Source: Nocardia concava NBRC 100430 (GTDB lineage: Bacteria; Actinomycetota; Actinomycetes; Mycobacteriales; Mycobacteriaceae). Taken from it: a stretch of 64,000 nt of DNA. Shown here piece after piece: positions 17,540-26,359 of the stretch (position 1 is its first letter; each line of letters begins with the position of its first letter). Under the pieces are notes generated by a model. It did not search any database. It saw only the letters and a program-made list of their open reading frames with translations, and had not been told where the DNA came from. Location of the stretch: the NCBI RefSeq assembly GCF_000308815.1, contig NZ_BAFX01000204.1, positions 30,346-94,345 on the forward strand. The letters run 5' to 3'. The position numbers were made by a program, and so were the translations under genes.

Positions 17540-18232
17540 GTGCTCCCGCCGCGAACCCTGGTTATCGATTTCGACGGCACGATCTGCCTCGGTGACGATC
17601 CCGTGTGGAGCTATGCCCGGTACATCGCCGCACGCGCCAGCGAAACCCTGTCCGCGCGTATCGAATCCGAGCTGCGTGATTTCCTGGCGGGCCGGATCGA
17701 CGGCTATCCGGACGGCTACTACTTCGTGCAGGCCCTCGGGGCGGCGGAACTCGATCCCGCCGCGCTGAACGAGTGCTACCACGCCAGCCGCGCCGACCTG
17801 GCCGCCGGAATCCTGTCGGTGCACGCCCCCGCCGGGCTCCGCGAGTTCCTCACCGGTCTGCCCACACGCGCGGTACTGGTCACCAACGCGCCGAAACCGG
17901 GCGTGCTGGAGACCCTCGACGTCCTCGGCCTCACCGGCGTCTTCGACGAGATCGTCACCGACGCGGGCAAACCCGACGGCCTACGCGGCATCGTCGCAGA
18001 CCTGCTCGGCGACGGTGACCCGGCCAGCCTGATGTCGATCGGCGATATCTGGGCCAACGACCTGCACATCCCGCACGAGATGGGTTGCGCCACCGCCCAT
18101 ATCGACCGCTTCGGCCGCGGCGGCGGCAGTCCCGACCTGTCGGGGCCCGGCTTCGAGGCGCTGTACTCCCGAATTTCCCGCTGGACCACCGGGTCCGATG
18201 CCCAGCGGTCGGCAATGAAGAAGGAACCATGA
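17540..18232 (+). CDS. HAD-superfamily phosphatase
   Basis: The protein has 230 residues. HAD motif I is VIDFDGTICLGD near residue 9, motif II is LVTNAPKP and the late motif is SIGDIWANDLHIP. The helical cap between motifs I and II is the C1 type. It lacks the DWAGT and Schiff-base lysine pattern of phosphonoacetaldehyde hydrolase, so a phosphomonoesterase role is more likely. Its last bases overlap the start of the PhnD-type gene (ATGA), suggesting that it acts on the imported organophosphate. Confidence 0.8.
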   Translation: MLPPRTLVIDFDGTICLGDDPVWSYARYIAARASETLSARIESELRDFLAGRIDGYPDGYYFVQALGAAELDPAALNECYHASRADLAAGILSVHAPAGLREFLTGLPTRAVLVTNAPKPGVLETLDVLGLTGVFDEIVTDAGKPDGLRGIVADLLGDGDPASLMSIGDIWANDLHIPHEMGCATAHIDRFGRGGGSPDLSGPGFEALYSRISRWTTGSDAQRSAMKKEP

Positions 18233-19248
18233 ACGTTCGGCACCGAATCCCCTGTCTCGTCGCAGCACTCGCCACCGCGTCGGCACTGCTGTCCGGTTGT
18301 GGCGCACACGAATCCACGACGGCCACCACCGGTTCCGGTACGGCCCCGAACGCCTGCACAGGAACTGCCGAGGCGAACGCGGCCGCACCCACCAAGCTCA
18401 CCCTCGCGCTGGTGCCCTCCGGCGACGCCAACAAGCTGGTGCAGAGCGTGAAACCGTTGGAAGAGGCGCTCACCGCGCGCCTGGGCATTCCGGTGAAGGG
18501 CGTGATCACCCAGGACTATCAGGCCGCCGTCGAGGCGATCGGCGCCGGGCAAGCCCAGATCGCCATGCTGCCGCCCCTGCAGATGGTGCAGGCCTGCCTG
18601 CGGTATCAGGCGGTACCGTCACTGCAGAGCGTGCGGGCGGGCAAGATCACCTACGCGGCCCAGTTCTACACCAACAATCCGTCGAAGTATTGCGCCGACG
18701 CCCCCGCGCCCGACAGCAAGGGCCTGCTGTACTGCAACGGCACCGCGCCCGGCAACGGACCCAAGGGCCTCGACACGATCGCCAAGATCAAGGGCACGAA
18801 AATGGTTGCGCTGGAATCTGGTTCGTCGGCGGGATACATCTATCCGGCGGCGGCGCTGAAGGCCGCGGGGCTGGATATCCGCAATGACACCGAGCTCACC
18901 CGGGTCGGCAGCCACCCGGCCGCCGTGCAGGCGGTGCTCAAGGGCGACGACGAGGTCGGCGTCTCCTACTGGGATGCCCGCACCACGCTGCTGAAGGACA
19001 CCCCGGATGTGAAGACCAAGCTCGTCGTCTTCGCGCTCACCGACGAGGTGCCCAATGACGGCGTATCGATCACGAGCAAACTGAACTCCGAGTGGCAGAA
19101 CAAGATTCGCCAAGCGATGCTGGACTACGCGGGCACACCCGAAGGCGTGCAGGCGCTCACCGATATCTATCAGATCACCGGACTGAAGCCCGCCGACCCG
19201 GCCGCGCTGATGCAGGCCAAGACGACGGCGGACTCGATCGGCAAGTAG
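18229..19248 (+). CDS. phnD: PhnD-type substrate-binding lipoprotein
   Basis: The protein has 339 residues and a lipobox LLSGC (Cys24). The body matches phosphate/phosphite/phosphonate-binding proteins: LTLALVPSGDANKLVQSVKP, ITQDYQAAVEAIGAGQAQIA, MVALESGSSAGYIYP, and a late HPAAVQAVLKGDDEVGVSYW. Four cysteines in the central segment (ACLRYQ, YCADAPA, LYCNG) are unusual for the family. The ligand is not determined; the surrounding HAD and RpiR genes suggest an organophosphate ester rather than a simple phosphonate. Confidence 0.82.
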   Translation: MNVRHRIPCLVAALATASALLSGCGAHESTTATTGSGTAPNACTGTAEANAAAPTKLTLALVPSGDANKLVQSVKPLEEALTARLGIPVKGVITQDYQAAVEAIGAGQAQIAMLPPLQMVQACLRYQAVPSLQSVRAGKITYAAQFYTNNPSKYCADAPAPDSKGLLYCNGTAPGNGPKGLDTIAKIKGTKMVALESGSSAGYIYPAAALKAAGLDIRNDTELTRVGSHPAAVQAVLKGDDEVGVSYWDARTTLLKDTPDVKTKLVVFALTDEVPNDGVSITSKLNSEWQNKIRQAMLDYAGTPEGVQALTDIYQITGLKPADPAALMQAKTTADSIGK

Positions 19249-19280
19249 GCCCGATCCTTCGGTAAGGGAGTCACCGGCGC

Positions 19281-20093
19281 ATGAACACCTCCGATGCCGC
19301 GGGCATCGTCCTCGACGATATCTGCGTGCGCTACCCCAACGGCTATACCGGCCTGGACGGCGTGAGCCTGTCGATCGCACCGGGCGAGATGGTCGCCGTG
19401 GTCGGCTTGTCCGGCGCGGGCAAATCCACGCTCATCCGGGCGGTCAACGGGCTCGTTCCGGCCACCTCCGGCCGGATCACCGTGGGCCAGCGGACTTTGC
19501 GATCCTCGGACGGAAAGATGCTGCACGGCAGGGAGCTTCGCGACCTGCGCGCCGACGTGGGGATGATCTTCCAGAGCTTCAACCTGGCCCAGCGCACCAC
19601 CGTGCTCAACAATGTGCTGATGGGGCGCCTACACGACACCCCGACCTGGCGCAGCCTGCTCGGCGCGTGGCGGGCCGAAGATGTCGAGCTGGCGATGCGG
19701 GCGCTGGTACGCGTCGAGATCGTCGCCAAGGCCTACCAGCGGGCCGCGAACCTCTCCGGCGGCCAGCAGCAGCGGGTCGCCATCGCCCGTACCCTGGCCC
19801 AGCAGCCGAAGGTGATCCTCGCCGACGAGCCGGTCGCCTCGCTCGACCCGCCCACCTCACACGTCGTCATGCGGGACCTGCAACGGATCAACGCCGACCT
19901 CGGCATCACCGTCGTCGTGAACCTGCACTTCCTGGACCTGGCCCGCCGCTACAGCGACCGGCTGATCGGACTGCGGGAGGGCCGGGTGGTCTTCGACGGT
20001 CCCGCCGCGGCCGCCGACGAGACCGTGTTCGAACGCATCTACGGCCGCTCGCTCACCGGCGAGGACGTGATGGACGCGAAAGCGGAACTATGA
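19281..20093 (+). CDS. phnC: PhnC-type ABC transporter ATPase
   Basis: The protein has 270 residues and all ABC ATPase motifs: Walker A GLSGAGKST, Q-loop MIFQSFNLAQRTTVLNNVLM, signature NLSGGQQQRVAIARTLAQQP and Walker B VILADEPVASLDP. The Q-loop with LMGRL is typical of PhnC. It powers import by the two permeases that follow. Its stop overlaps the next start (ATGA). Confidence 0.9.
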   Translation: MNTSDAAGIVLDDICVRYPNGYTGLDGVSLSIAPGEMVAVVGLSGAGKSTLIRAVNGLVPATSGRITVGQRTLRSSDGKMLHGRELRDLRADVGMIFQSFNLAQRTTVLNNVLMGRLHDTPTWRSLLGAWRAEDVELAMRALVRVEIVAKAYQRAANLSGGQQQRVAIARTLAQQPKVILADEPVASLDPPTSHVVMRDLQRINADLGITVVVNLHFLDLARRYSDRLIGLREGRVVFDGPAAAADETVFERIYGRSLTGEDVMDAKAEL

Positions 20094-20881
20094 CAGTCGA
20101 TTCCGTACGTCCGCACAAGCCCCGCACCGCCTGGCGGGGCTGGGCGGTGTTCGCCGTCGTCCTGGCGGCCACGGCGGCCTCCTGGATCGGGGTGCAGGGC
20201 AATCTGTCCGACATCATCGCCAACTGGCGCAACGGATCCGCGAAGATCGGGGAACTGCTGCAGCCGGACTACTGGTTCTTCCCCGAGACCGTGGCACCGT
20301 TGCTCGAGACACTGCAGATGGCGATCATCGCGACCGCGGTCAGCGCGCTGATCTCGTTTCCGCTGAGCTTTCTCGCCTCCCGTATCACCAATCCGAACGC
20401 CGGGCGGCTCGGCGCGGTTCGCCTGGTGATGAACGTGATTCGCGCGATCCCGGACCTGATGTCGGCAGCGGTACTGGTGTCGATGGTCGGCATCGGGGCG
20501 CTGCCGGGCATTCTCGCGCTCGTGCTGTTCAATCTGGGCATCCTGGTGAAACTGGTGTCGGAGGCCCTCGATGCCGTCGAGCGCGGCGGGCAGGAGGCGG
20601 CCCTCGCCGCGGGCGCCACCTACACCCAGGCCAACCGGGCCGCGATCATGCCGGACATCCTGCCCGCCTTCGCTTCTCACACGCTGTACGTGCTGGAGAC
20701 GAACGTGCGCTCCTCGGCGGTGCTGGGGCTCGTCGGCGCGGGCGGGCTCGGGATGCTGATCGACGAGGTGCGCAGCTTCTACCGGTATCACGAGCTGTCA
20801 CTGATCATTCTGGAGATCCTGGTCGTCGTGGTGGCCATCGAGGCCGTGTCGGTGCAGGTTCGGAAGAGGCTGCTGGCATGA
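20090..20881 (+). CDS. phnE: PhnE-type ABC transporter permease 1
   Basis: This 263-residue permease starts MTVDSVRPHKPRTAWRGWAV. It has about six membrane spans and a PhnE-like core (ETLQMAIIATAVSALISFPL, VMNVIRAIPDLMSAAVLVSM) and ends with the family block SAVLGLVGAGGLGMLIDEV. It pairs with the second PhnE and overlaps genes on both sides by four bases. Confidence 0.88.
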   Translation: MTVDSVRPHKPRTAWRGWAVFAVVLAATAASWIGVQGNLSDIIANWRNGSAKIGELLQPDYWFFPETVAPLLETLQMAIIATAVSALISFPLSFLASRITNPNAGRLGAVRLVMNVIRAIPDLMSAAVLVSMVGIGALPGILALVLFNLGILVKLVSEALDAVERGGQEAALAAGATYTQANRAAIMPDILPAFASHTLYVLETNVRSSAVLGLVGAGGLGMLIDEVRSFYRYHELSLIILEILVVVVAIEAVSVQVRKRLLA

Positions 20882-21744
20882 GCGACCCGAACGGCCACGA
20901 AGAACCGACGGCAGGTGTCACGACCGCGACCCCCGTGACCACCAAACCCGTTGCGGTGCGGCCCGATCCGCCCCGGCGCTGGGCGTCACACGCGGCGTGG
21001 GTGGCGCTGACGCTGATCGTCCTGGCCGCCGTCGCGCATACGAAGATCAAATGGGATCGGCTGGCGGATTTCCCGTCGAGTCTCGTGCACTATCTGCGGC
21101 TGATGCTGCTGCCGCCGGACTGGGCCGCGTTCGGCGACGCCTTCGCCGCCACCGCGAAGTCCGTCGAAATGGCTTGGCTGGGCACGATTCTGGGGATCGT
21201 CGTCTCCTTCCCGCTCTCGTTCGCGGCCACATCGATCCTCGCGCCGCTCTGGCTGCGGCTTCCGCTGCGCGGGGTGTTCGGCCTGCTGCGCGCGGTACCG
21301 GAGATCGTGATCGCAGTGGTCATCCTGTCCGTCACCGGACTCACCCCCTTCACCGGCGCGCTCGCCATCGGCGTGCGCACGATCGGCAGCCTGGGCAAAT
21401 GGGGCTACGAGGCGATGGAGGCCGCCGACCTCGGCGCCATGGAGGCGGCCCGCACCTGCGGTGCCTCGCAGGCGCAGGTGATCCGGTGGGGACTGTGGCC
21501 CGCGGTCGCGCCGGCGGTGTTCGCGTTCTGGCTGTACCGCTTCGAGATCAACGTCCGCGCGTCGGCGATTCTCGGGCTGATCGGTGCCGGCGGCATCGGG
21601 TCCATGCTGGTGCAGAATGTGCAGTATCGGAACTGGTCCACGGTGGGCACGCTGTTCCTGGTGGTGGTGGGAGTGACGATGGTGATAGACCAGATCTCGG
21701 GACGCATCCGCACCAAGCTCGTGACCGGCCGGTGGCGGGCGTGA
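20878..21744 (+). CDS. phnE: PhnE-type ABC transporter permease 2
   Basis: This 288-residue PhnE paralogue has an extra hydrophilic N-terminus of about 35 residues. Its core blocks are AWLGTILGIVVSFPLSFAAT, LLRAVPEIVIAVVI and ASAILGLIGAGGIGSMLVQN. Two PhnE genes side by side are common in actinobacterial phosphonate or phosphite systems and probably give a heterodimeric channel. It overlaps the regulator gene (GTGA). Confidence 0.88.
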   Translation: MSDPNGHEEPTAGVTTATPVTTKPVAVRPDPPRRWASHAAWVALTLIVLAAVAHTKIKWDRLADFPSSLVHYLRLMLLPPDWAAFGDAFAATAKSVEMAWLGTILGIVVSFPLSFAATSILAPLWLRLPLRGVFGLLRAVPEIVIAVVILSVTGLTPFTGALAIGVRTIGSLGKWGYEAMEAADLGAMEAARTCGASQAQVIRWGLWPAVAPAVFAFWLYRFEINVRASAILGLIGAGGIGSMLVQNVQYRNWSTVGTLFLVVVGVTMVIDQISGRIRTKLVTGRWRA

Positions 21745-22601
21745 ACCCGGCGGCGCTGCGGCCGGGAGAGGTACTGGCGCACATCCGTTCGCTCGCCCCG
21801 TCGATGCTGCCCGCGGAACGCAATGTGGCGCAGGTGTTCAGCGAGCGGCCCGCCGCCGTGGTGGAGATGTCCTCCCAGCAGGTCGCCGACGCCGCCGGAG
21901 CCTCGCGGGCGACGGTGGTGCGGGCCTGTCAGAGCCTGGGATTCACCGGATATCAGCAACTGCGCATGGTCCTGGCCCGGGAAGCGGCGCTCACCGCCGA
22001 CGCAGCCCCCGAACTGGAGGGCGCGGCGGGCACCGTGCGGGCTACGTTCGCCCATACGGCGGCGGCCATTCCGGCGATGACCGCATTGCTCGACGACACC
22101 GCGGTGACGGCCGCTGTCGCGAAGATCCACACCGCCGCAACGGTTCTCGTGGTCGGCAACGGATTGTCGCTGCCGGTCGCGCAAACCATCGCCACCCGGT
22201 TGATGTCGCTGGGCCTGCGCGCCTCGGCCCCGGCCGACGTGATGAGCCAGCACATCGCCGCCCGCATGCTGGGCCCCACCGACGTAGCGCTGATCGTCAC
22301 CGGAAGCGGATCCAGCACACCCAGCCTCCGGGCCGCCGAACTGGCCCGCGCGGGCGGCGCGACGGTGATCGGAATGACGTCCTTCGCACGATCACCGGTG
22401 ACCGCGCTCGCGGGCTTGATCCTGGTAACCGGCATGCCGGACATGACCTTCCAGGACGAGGTCACGGTAACCAGCCGAATCCCCCAGGTCATCCTGGCCG
22501 AGGGACTGGTGGCCGCGGTCGCGGCGGCACTCGGCGACACCGCCCACCGCCACCGCGCCGCAAACCTCGCCGTCATCGGCGAATACCTCTCGGAAGACTA
22601 G
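21741..22601 (+). CDS. MurR/RpiR-family transcriptional regulator
   Basis: The protein has 286 residues. The N-terminal RpiR helix-turn-helix (VVEMSSQQVADAAGASRATV and VRACQSLGFTGYQQLRMVLA) is followed by a SIS phosphosugar-binding domain (VLVVGNGLSLPVAQTIATRL, LIVTGSGSSTPSLRAAELA, TVIGMTSF). SIS domains sense phosphorylated sugars, which suggests that the importer cargo or its product is a sugar phosphate. The gene is the last of five overlapping ones and probably controls the whole unit. Confidence 0.88.
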   Translation: MNPAALRPGEVLAHIRSLAPSMLPAERNVAQVFSERPAAVVEMSSQQVADAAGASRATVVRACQSLGFTGYQQLRMVLAREAALTADAAPELEGAAGTVRATFAHTAAAIPAMTALLDDTAVTAAVAKIHTAATVLVVGNGLSLPVAQTIATRLMSLGLRASAPADVMSQHIAARMLGPTDVALIVTGSGSSTPSLRAAELARAGGATVIGMTSFARSPVTALAGLILVTGMPDMTFQDEVTVTSRIPQVILAEGLVAAVAAALGDTAHRHRAANLAVIGEYLSED

Positions 22602-22638
22602 TGATTCAGCCGACCAGCCATATCGCGGGAGCTGCCGC

Positions 22639-24261
22639 CTACCCGGTTGCGCCGGCGGCGATGACGTTCATGTAGCCCATCATTCCGTTCTGCTCGTGTC
22701 CGGTGACGTGGCAGTGGAAGTTCCATTTGCCGGGGTAATCCGCGAAACGAATCCGGATCACCACTTTCCCGGGTACGCCATCGACTGCGGCAGGCACGTT
22801 CACGACGTCCTTGTAGTCGATGGATGGCGGGGCGACGCCGTTCATGCTGAGAACCTGGAACGGTGCGGTATGGAGATGGAATGGATGATTCTGGTGGGTA
22901 CTGATGTTCGTGAGCGTCCATTCCTCGACTGTCCCGAGCGTGGCCGGTGTCGTGAAGGTCGGCGAATGGTGGTCGAACATCTTGCCGTTGATGTAGAAGT
23001 CGGATTCGCCGTTGTCGTTCAGTTCGAGGTTTCGGGATTGGGCGACGGGTTCTTTGGACATGTCGGGCAGTGAGCCGGGTATCGGCCCGTCGATCCGGGG
23101 CGAGGCGGCCATGCCCGCCGGACCGGTGGCGGCCGGTCCCGTGTCGCTTTGCGCGACATCGACTTTCATGAGGGGGGTGTCGGGGTATTCGTCGCCGCTG
23201 CCGCCGGGCGGTCCGGTCACGTAGGGGAGGGTTCTGAGCCAGGTCGATCCGGCGGCTCCAGCGGTGACGAGGACGTCGCGGCGTGAGCCGGGCGGCATCA
23301 ACAGGTGGGTGGCCTGAGTCGGTGCCGCGACCGGGGTCCCGTCTTCGCTGACGACGGTGAAGGTAGCGCCGTCGAGTTGGAGGTCGTAGACGATGGCGTA
23401 GCCCTCGTTGGCGATTCGCCACAGCTGGGTTTCCCCGGCTTTCAGGGTAATCGTGGGCTGGTATTGCCCGTTGACCAAGCGAACCGTCGGGTTTCGGGGC
23501 TCGAGGACGCCTTCGGGGTAGACGATCGAGTTGTCTTTACTGATCTGGGTGTCCTTGAGCGCCAAGGTATGTGCGGTGACCCCGCGGTAGGCCGCCGGCA
23601 ACGATTCGCGCACGTCCCCGACAATGATGGTTCCCGACAGACCCGCCCCGACCTGGCTCTCGGTCCCGTCGCAGCGAGCCGTCGCCGGAGTATCGGTCAT
23701 CGACATCGTGTGCGTCGACTGGCCCTTCCCCGCGCACATTTCGTGCGCGTGATACCAATACGTCCCCTGTGCGTGGTCCGCAGGGATGTCGAGTTGGTAG
23801 GTCAGGGTCTGACCAGGCTGGTTGGACAGATAGACGTTGTCGGAGTTCCCCTCCGGGGACACGTGCAGCCCGTGGAAGTGCAAGTTGGTCGGTGTGCCGA
23901 GTTCGTTGATCAGTTGCAAGGTGACACGCTGACCGGGAGCCGCGTGCAGGGTTGGTCCGACGAGGCTGCCGTTGTAGGTTTCCGCGCGCACTTTTTTGCC
24001 CGAGATCATCACGTCCTGCTCGGTCACTCTGAGCTGGACGGTGAGGTCGCCGGGGGTCGCCGGGTTGAGATCGGGCGGATCCACCAGTGGGGCACCAGGA
24101 ACCATGCCGACCGCCTGCTCTTCGGCAGGACGCCCATCACCCTGTCGTGGTGTGCTGCCGCCGCCACAACCCGCAAGACACGCAGACAGCAGAACGGACC
24201 CGACAAGGAGGGCCCCGAGGCGGGCGATGCCCGATCGAGGCGTAGTCGAGCGTTTGGTCAC
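22639..24261 (-). CDS. Multicopper oxidase lipoprotein
   Basis: The protein has 540 residues with a lipoprotein-type signal (LSAC28 or LAGC32). Three cupredoxin domains carry all four copper motifs: HFHGLH, WYHAHE, HQNHPFHLH, and the type 1 site HCHVTGHEQNGMMGYM, where Met is the axial ligand. It should be a membrane-anchored oxidase of metals or phenols outside the cell. It lies 40 bases after doxX on the same strand and is probably cotranscribed from P5. Confidence 0.9.
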   Translation of the reverse strand: MTKRSTTPRSGIARLGALLVGSVLLSACLAGCGGGSTPRQGDGRPAEEQAVGMVPGAPLVDPPDLNPATPGDLTVQLRVTEQDVMISGKKVRAETYNGSLVGPTLHAAPGQRVTLQLINELGTPTNLHFHGLHVSPEGNSDNVYLSNQPGQTLTYQLDIPADHAQGTYWYHAHEMCAGKGQSTHTMSMTDTPATARCDGTESQVGAGLSGTIIVGDVRESLPAAYRGVTAHTLALKDTQISKDNSIVYPEGVLEPRNPTVRLVNGQYQPTITLKAGETQLWRIANEGYAIVYDLQLDGATFTVVSEDGTPVAAPTQATHLLMPPGSRRDVLVTAGAAGSTWLRTLPYVTGPPGGSGDEYPDTPLMKVDVAQSDTGPAATGPAGMAASPRIDGPIPGSLPDMSKEPVAQSRNLELNDNGESDFYINGKMFDHHSPTFTTPATLGTVEEWTLTNISTHQNHPFHLHTAPFQVLSMNGVAPPSIDYKDVVNVPAAVDGVPGKVVIRIRFADYPGKWNFHCHVTGHEQNGMMGYMNVIAAGATG

Positions 24262-24301
24262 AGTAGATATTCCTCTCTGGGGCGTCGGAATTTACCGCCG
24301 C

Positions 24302-24826
24302 CTACTTCACAACGAGCGTTATCAGCGCGGCCGCTACCCCCAGCGCGACCGCACCGGCGCCCCAAACCAGACCCTGACACTGCCACGGACGACCGTGATC
24401 CAACGAGAGGCGCCCCGGACCGGCGAAGGCCAGCGCCACCGCGGCGAGAAGGTAGAGCAAGGGCGCCTCCCACGTATCGAGACCACCACCCCGGTTGACG
24501 TACACGGCGTTCACCATGGTGCCCAGCGCGATGGCGGCGCCCAGCGGAGTCAGCAACCCCAGCGCCAACAGCAGTCCGCCGGTGATCTCGCTCAGCCCGG
24601 CCAAGGTCGCGAAGAATTTGCCTGGGTTATAGCCCCACTCATCGAAGGCCTGCGCCGCCTCATCCAGGCCCGCGCCACCGAACCAGCCGAACAGCTTCTG
24701 GCTGCCATGCACGAACAGCAGGGCGCCGAAGCCGACGCGGGTGACGAGCATGCTGATATCGATGCCGCCCACAACGTTCGAGGCAGTGTCACGGGTGGAT
24801 GCGTTGGCCTTCGCGGTATTGATCAT
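24302..24826 (-). CDS. DoxX-family membrane protein
   Basis: The protein has 174 residues and four membrane segments. It has the DoxX hallmarks: LVTRVGFGALLFVHGSQKLF followed by GWFGG, FATLAGLSEITGGLLLALGL and the third-helix start TPLGAAIALGTMV. DoxX proteins take part in thiol and oxidative-stress complexes or terminal oxidases. Pairing with an exported multicopper oxidase suggests a redox unit in the envelope. Confidence 0.88.
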   Translation of the reverse strand: MINTAKANASTRDTASNVVGGIDISMLVTRVGFGALLFVHGSQKLFGWFGGAGLDEAAQAFDEWGYNPGKFFATLAGLSEITGGLLLALGLLTPLGAAIALGTMVNAVYVNRGGGLDTWEAPLLYLLAAVALAFAGPGRLSLDHGRPWQCQGLVWGAGAVALGVAAALITLVVK

Positions 24827-24872
24827 GCTCGAGGTCCTTGTCCCTGGTCCTAATTGTGGGTTGCGCTCCTCG

Positions 24873-24945
24873 CGTCGATACTCGCCGGACTTCCTTCTCG
24901 ACGTCTATCCGCCGAACGGGGGGAGGCATCGGCCGAACGGCTGGT
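24873..24945 (-). promoter_or_regulatory. Direct-repeat promoter P5 (toward doxX)
   Basis: On the minus strand GTTCGGCCGATGCC and GTTCGGCGGATAG repeat with a 21-bp period. A GAGTAT -10-like element lies 18 bp after the proximal copy (plus 24878-24883). The doxX start is about 50 bp downstream. Confidence 0.55.
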
Positions 24946-24974
24946 TTCCACCCCCTCCGCGAGAAGGATCGAGG

Positions 24975-25529
24975 CTAATGTTTCATGACTTTCTCGAACC
25001 GGAAGAATCCGTCGTCCTCTTCCGGGAGATGCCCAGCCATCTGGTCATCCCCGTCCCGGTCATGCGGATCAGGGTGGTTCCGGTTGAAGAATTCAACGAT
25101 ATGGAATCCGCATTTGTTGACATAGAAATGGATGTTGCGTTTCTCGAAGTAGGGTGTACCGAGTTCCCATACCTCGGTTTCGGGGTACTGGGCTTCGATG
25201 GCCTTCCAGGCCGCGTGGCCGACGCCGCGGCCATGAAGTCCCGGTGATACGTAGAAGAAGTCGAGGGAGTTGCGGTTCGTTTCGCCATCGATGGTCACCA
25301 CCGCGCCGCCGACTCGCTTCTCGTTCAGCAGGATGTGATAGATCGCCGCACCCGGCGACGAAAAGACCTTCAGCACATCATCATCCGATGGAATGGGCTC
25401 GTCCACGGGGTGGCCCGACTGTTCGACGAACGCTTGCGTGAAGGCTTCCTGCAACTCCTTTCGGAACAGTTCCAAGTGCTCGCCTTCCGCGACCGCGAGG
25501 GAAACCCTGGACTCCGATTCCGTGGACAT
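24975..25529 (-). CDS. GNAT-family N-acetyltransferase
   Basis: The protein has 184 residues. Its acetyl-CoA-binding motif A is LDFFYVSPGLHGRGVGHAAW, with the preceding strand KRVGGAVVTIDGE. The C-terminal part CGFHIVEFFNRNHPDPHDRD resembles small-molecule GNATs. The ATG was chosen because GGAATAGGA precedes it. Two copies of a 13-bp purine-rich word (GCGCGGAAAGGAA) lie directly upstream. Confidence 0.85.
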   Translation of the reverse strand: MSTESESRVSLAVAEGEHLELFRKELQEAFTQAFVEQSGHPVDEPIPSDDDVLKVFSSPGAAIYHILLNEKRVGGAVVTIDGETNRNSLDFFYVSPGLHGRGVGHAAWKAIEAQYPETEVWELGTPYFEKRNIHFYVNKCGFHIVEFFNRNHPDPHDRDGDDQMAGHLPEEDDGFFRFEKVMKH

Positions 25530-25641
25530 TCCTATTCCTTTCCGCGCTTTCCTTTCCGCGCTCGGGTCCGACCATCGTGCGGTACCCGCGTTGTGGAGGG
25601 AACCCGCCACGCGGCTGCGACGCCCGACCGGGCGCCAGCCA

Positions 25642-25701
25642 CCCGGCGGGCCGGTTCCGGACTCTCGGCGGATGGTTGCCGGGGCGCGGGGTTCATACGT
25701 T
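25642..25701 (+). promoter_or_regulatory. Direct-repeat promoter P6 (toward the DUF2076-DUF418 unit)
   Basis: CCGGCGGGCCGGTT and TCGGCGGATGGTTG repeat with a 22-bp period. The -10 element TACGTT (25696-25701) is 17 bp after TGGTTG, the same spacing as in P10 and P12. It is one of the clearest members of the family. Confidence 0.65.
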
Positions 25702-25733
25702 GGTTTCCAGACCTTCCACGGATTGGAGATCGC

Positions 25734-26318
25734 ATGGACCACACCGAACAGCAGCTCATCGGCAATCTGGCCGAGCGCATTCGCGCCGCGCAGCCGGTGA
25801 CCAAGGACCCGCAGGCCGCCGAGGCCGTGCAGCGGCTCATCGCCTCCCAGCCCGACGCGCTGTACGTGCTGGCGCAGGCCGTGATCCTGCAGGAGCAGGC
25901 CCTGCAGCAGGCGCAGGCACAGCTCGCGGAGTTGAACGGTCGGCTCGCGCAGCAGCAGGCGCCCGCGGACCGGCCTGGCGGCGGGTTCCTGGCGAACCTG
26001 TTCGGAAAGCCCTCGCAGCAGGGACCCGGCAATGCCGCGGTTCCGGCGGGCGCAGCCGGCGGGTTCGGCGGCGCACCCGGTCAGGCCGGTGGATTCGGGG
26101 GTGCCGCGCCCGAGCAGTCCGGTCGCCGAGGGCCCGGCGGATTTCTGGCCACCGCAGGCTCGGCCGCAGTGGGCGTCGCGGGCGGAGCGCTGCTTTTCCA
26201 GGGAATCAGCAATGCCTTCAGCGGACACAACACCCACACCGCCTCCGCCGACGCCCATGGGACCAACGACACCCACGAGCAGAGCGGATTCGGCGGATTC
26301 GACGACGACAGCTGGTGA
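25734..26318 (+). CDS. DUF2076 domain protein
   Basis: The protein has 194 residues. The N-terminal helix pair (LIGNLAERIRAAQPVTKDPQ, ALYVLAQAVILQEQALQQAQ) is the DUF2076 signature. A Gln/Ala-rich coiled coil, a Gly/Ala/Pro-rich low-complexity stretch, a short hydrophobic glycine-rich helix (TAGSAAVGVAGGALLFQ) and an acidic tail GGFDDDSW follow. Members occur in envelope-stress loci of other bacteria, but the activity is unknown. GGAGA precedes the ATG. It is the first gene after promoter P6. Confidence 0.82.
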   Translation: MDHTEQQLIGNLAERIRAAQPVTKDPQAAEAVQRLIASQPDALYVLAQAVILQEQALQQAQAQLAELNGRLAQQQAPADRPGGGFLANLFGKPSQQGPGNAAVPAGAAGGFGGAPGQAGGFGGAAPEQSGRRGPGGFLATAGSAAVGVAGGALLFQGISNAFSGHNTHTASADAHGTNDTHEQSGFGGFDDDSW

Positions 26319-26359
26319 CCCGGCGCACGCCCGGCCCGGACGCTTCACGAGGAATGACG

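Noticed and set aside
16331..17824. A 497-codon minus-strand frame opposite the YfhO-like gene
   Set aside because: It overlaps the membrane protein and HAD genes, is repetitive in Gly and Asp, and has no ribosome site or motif. It is a shadow frame.
17540..18232. The HAD protein as phosphonoacetaldehyde hydrolase (phnX)
   Set aside because: It lacks the DWAGT motif I variant and the Schiff-base lysine region, and no aminoethylphosphonate transaminase is nearby.
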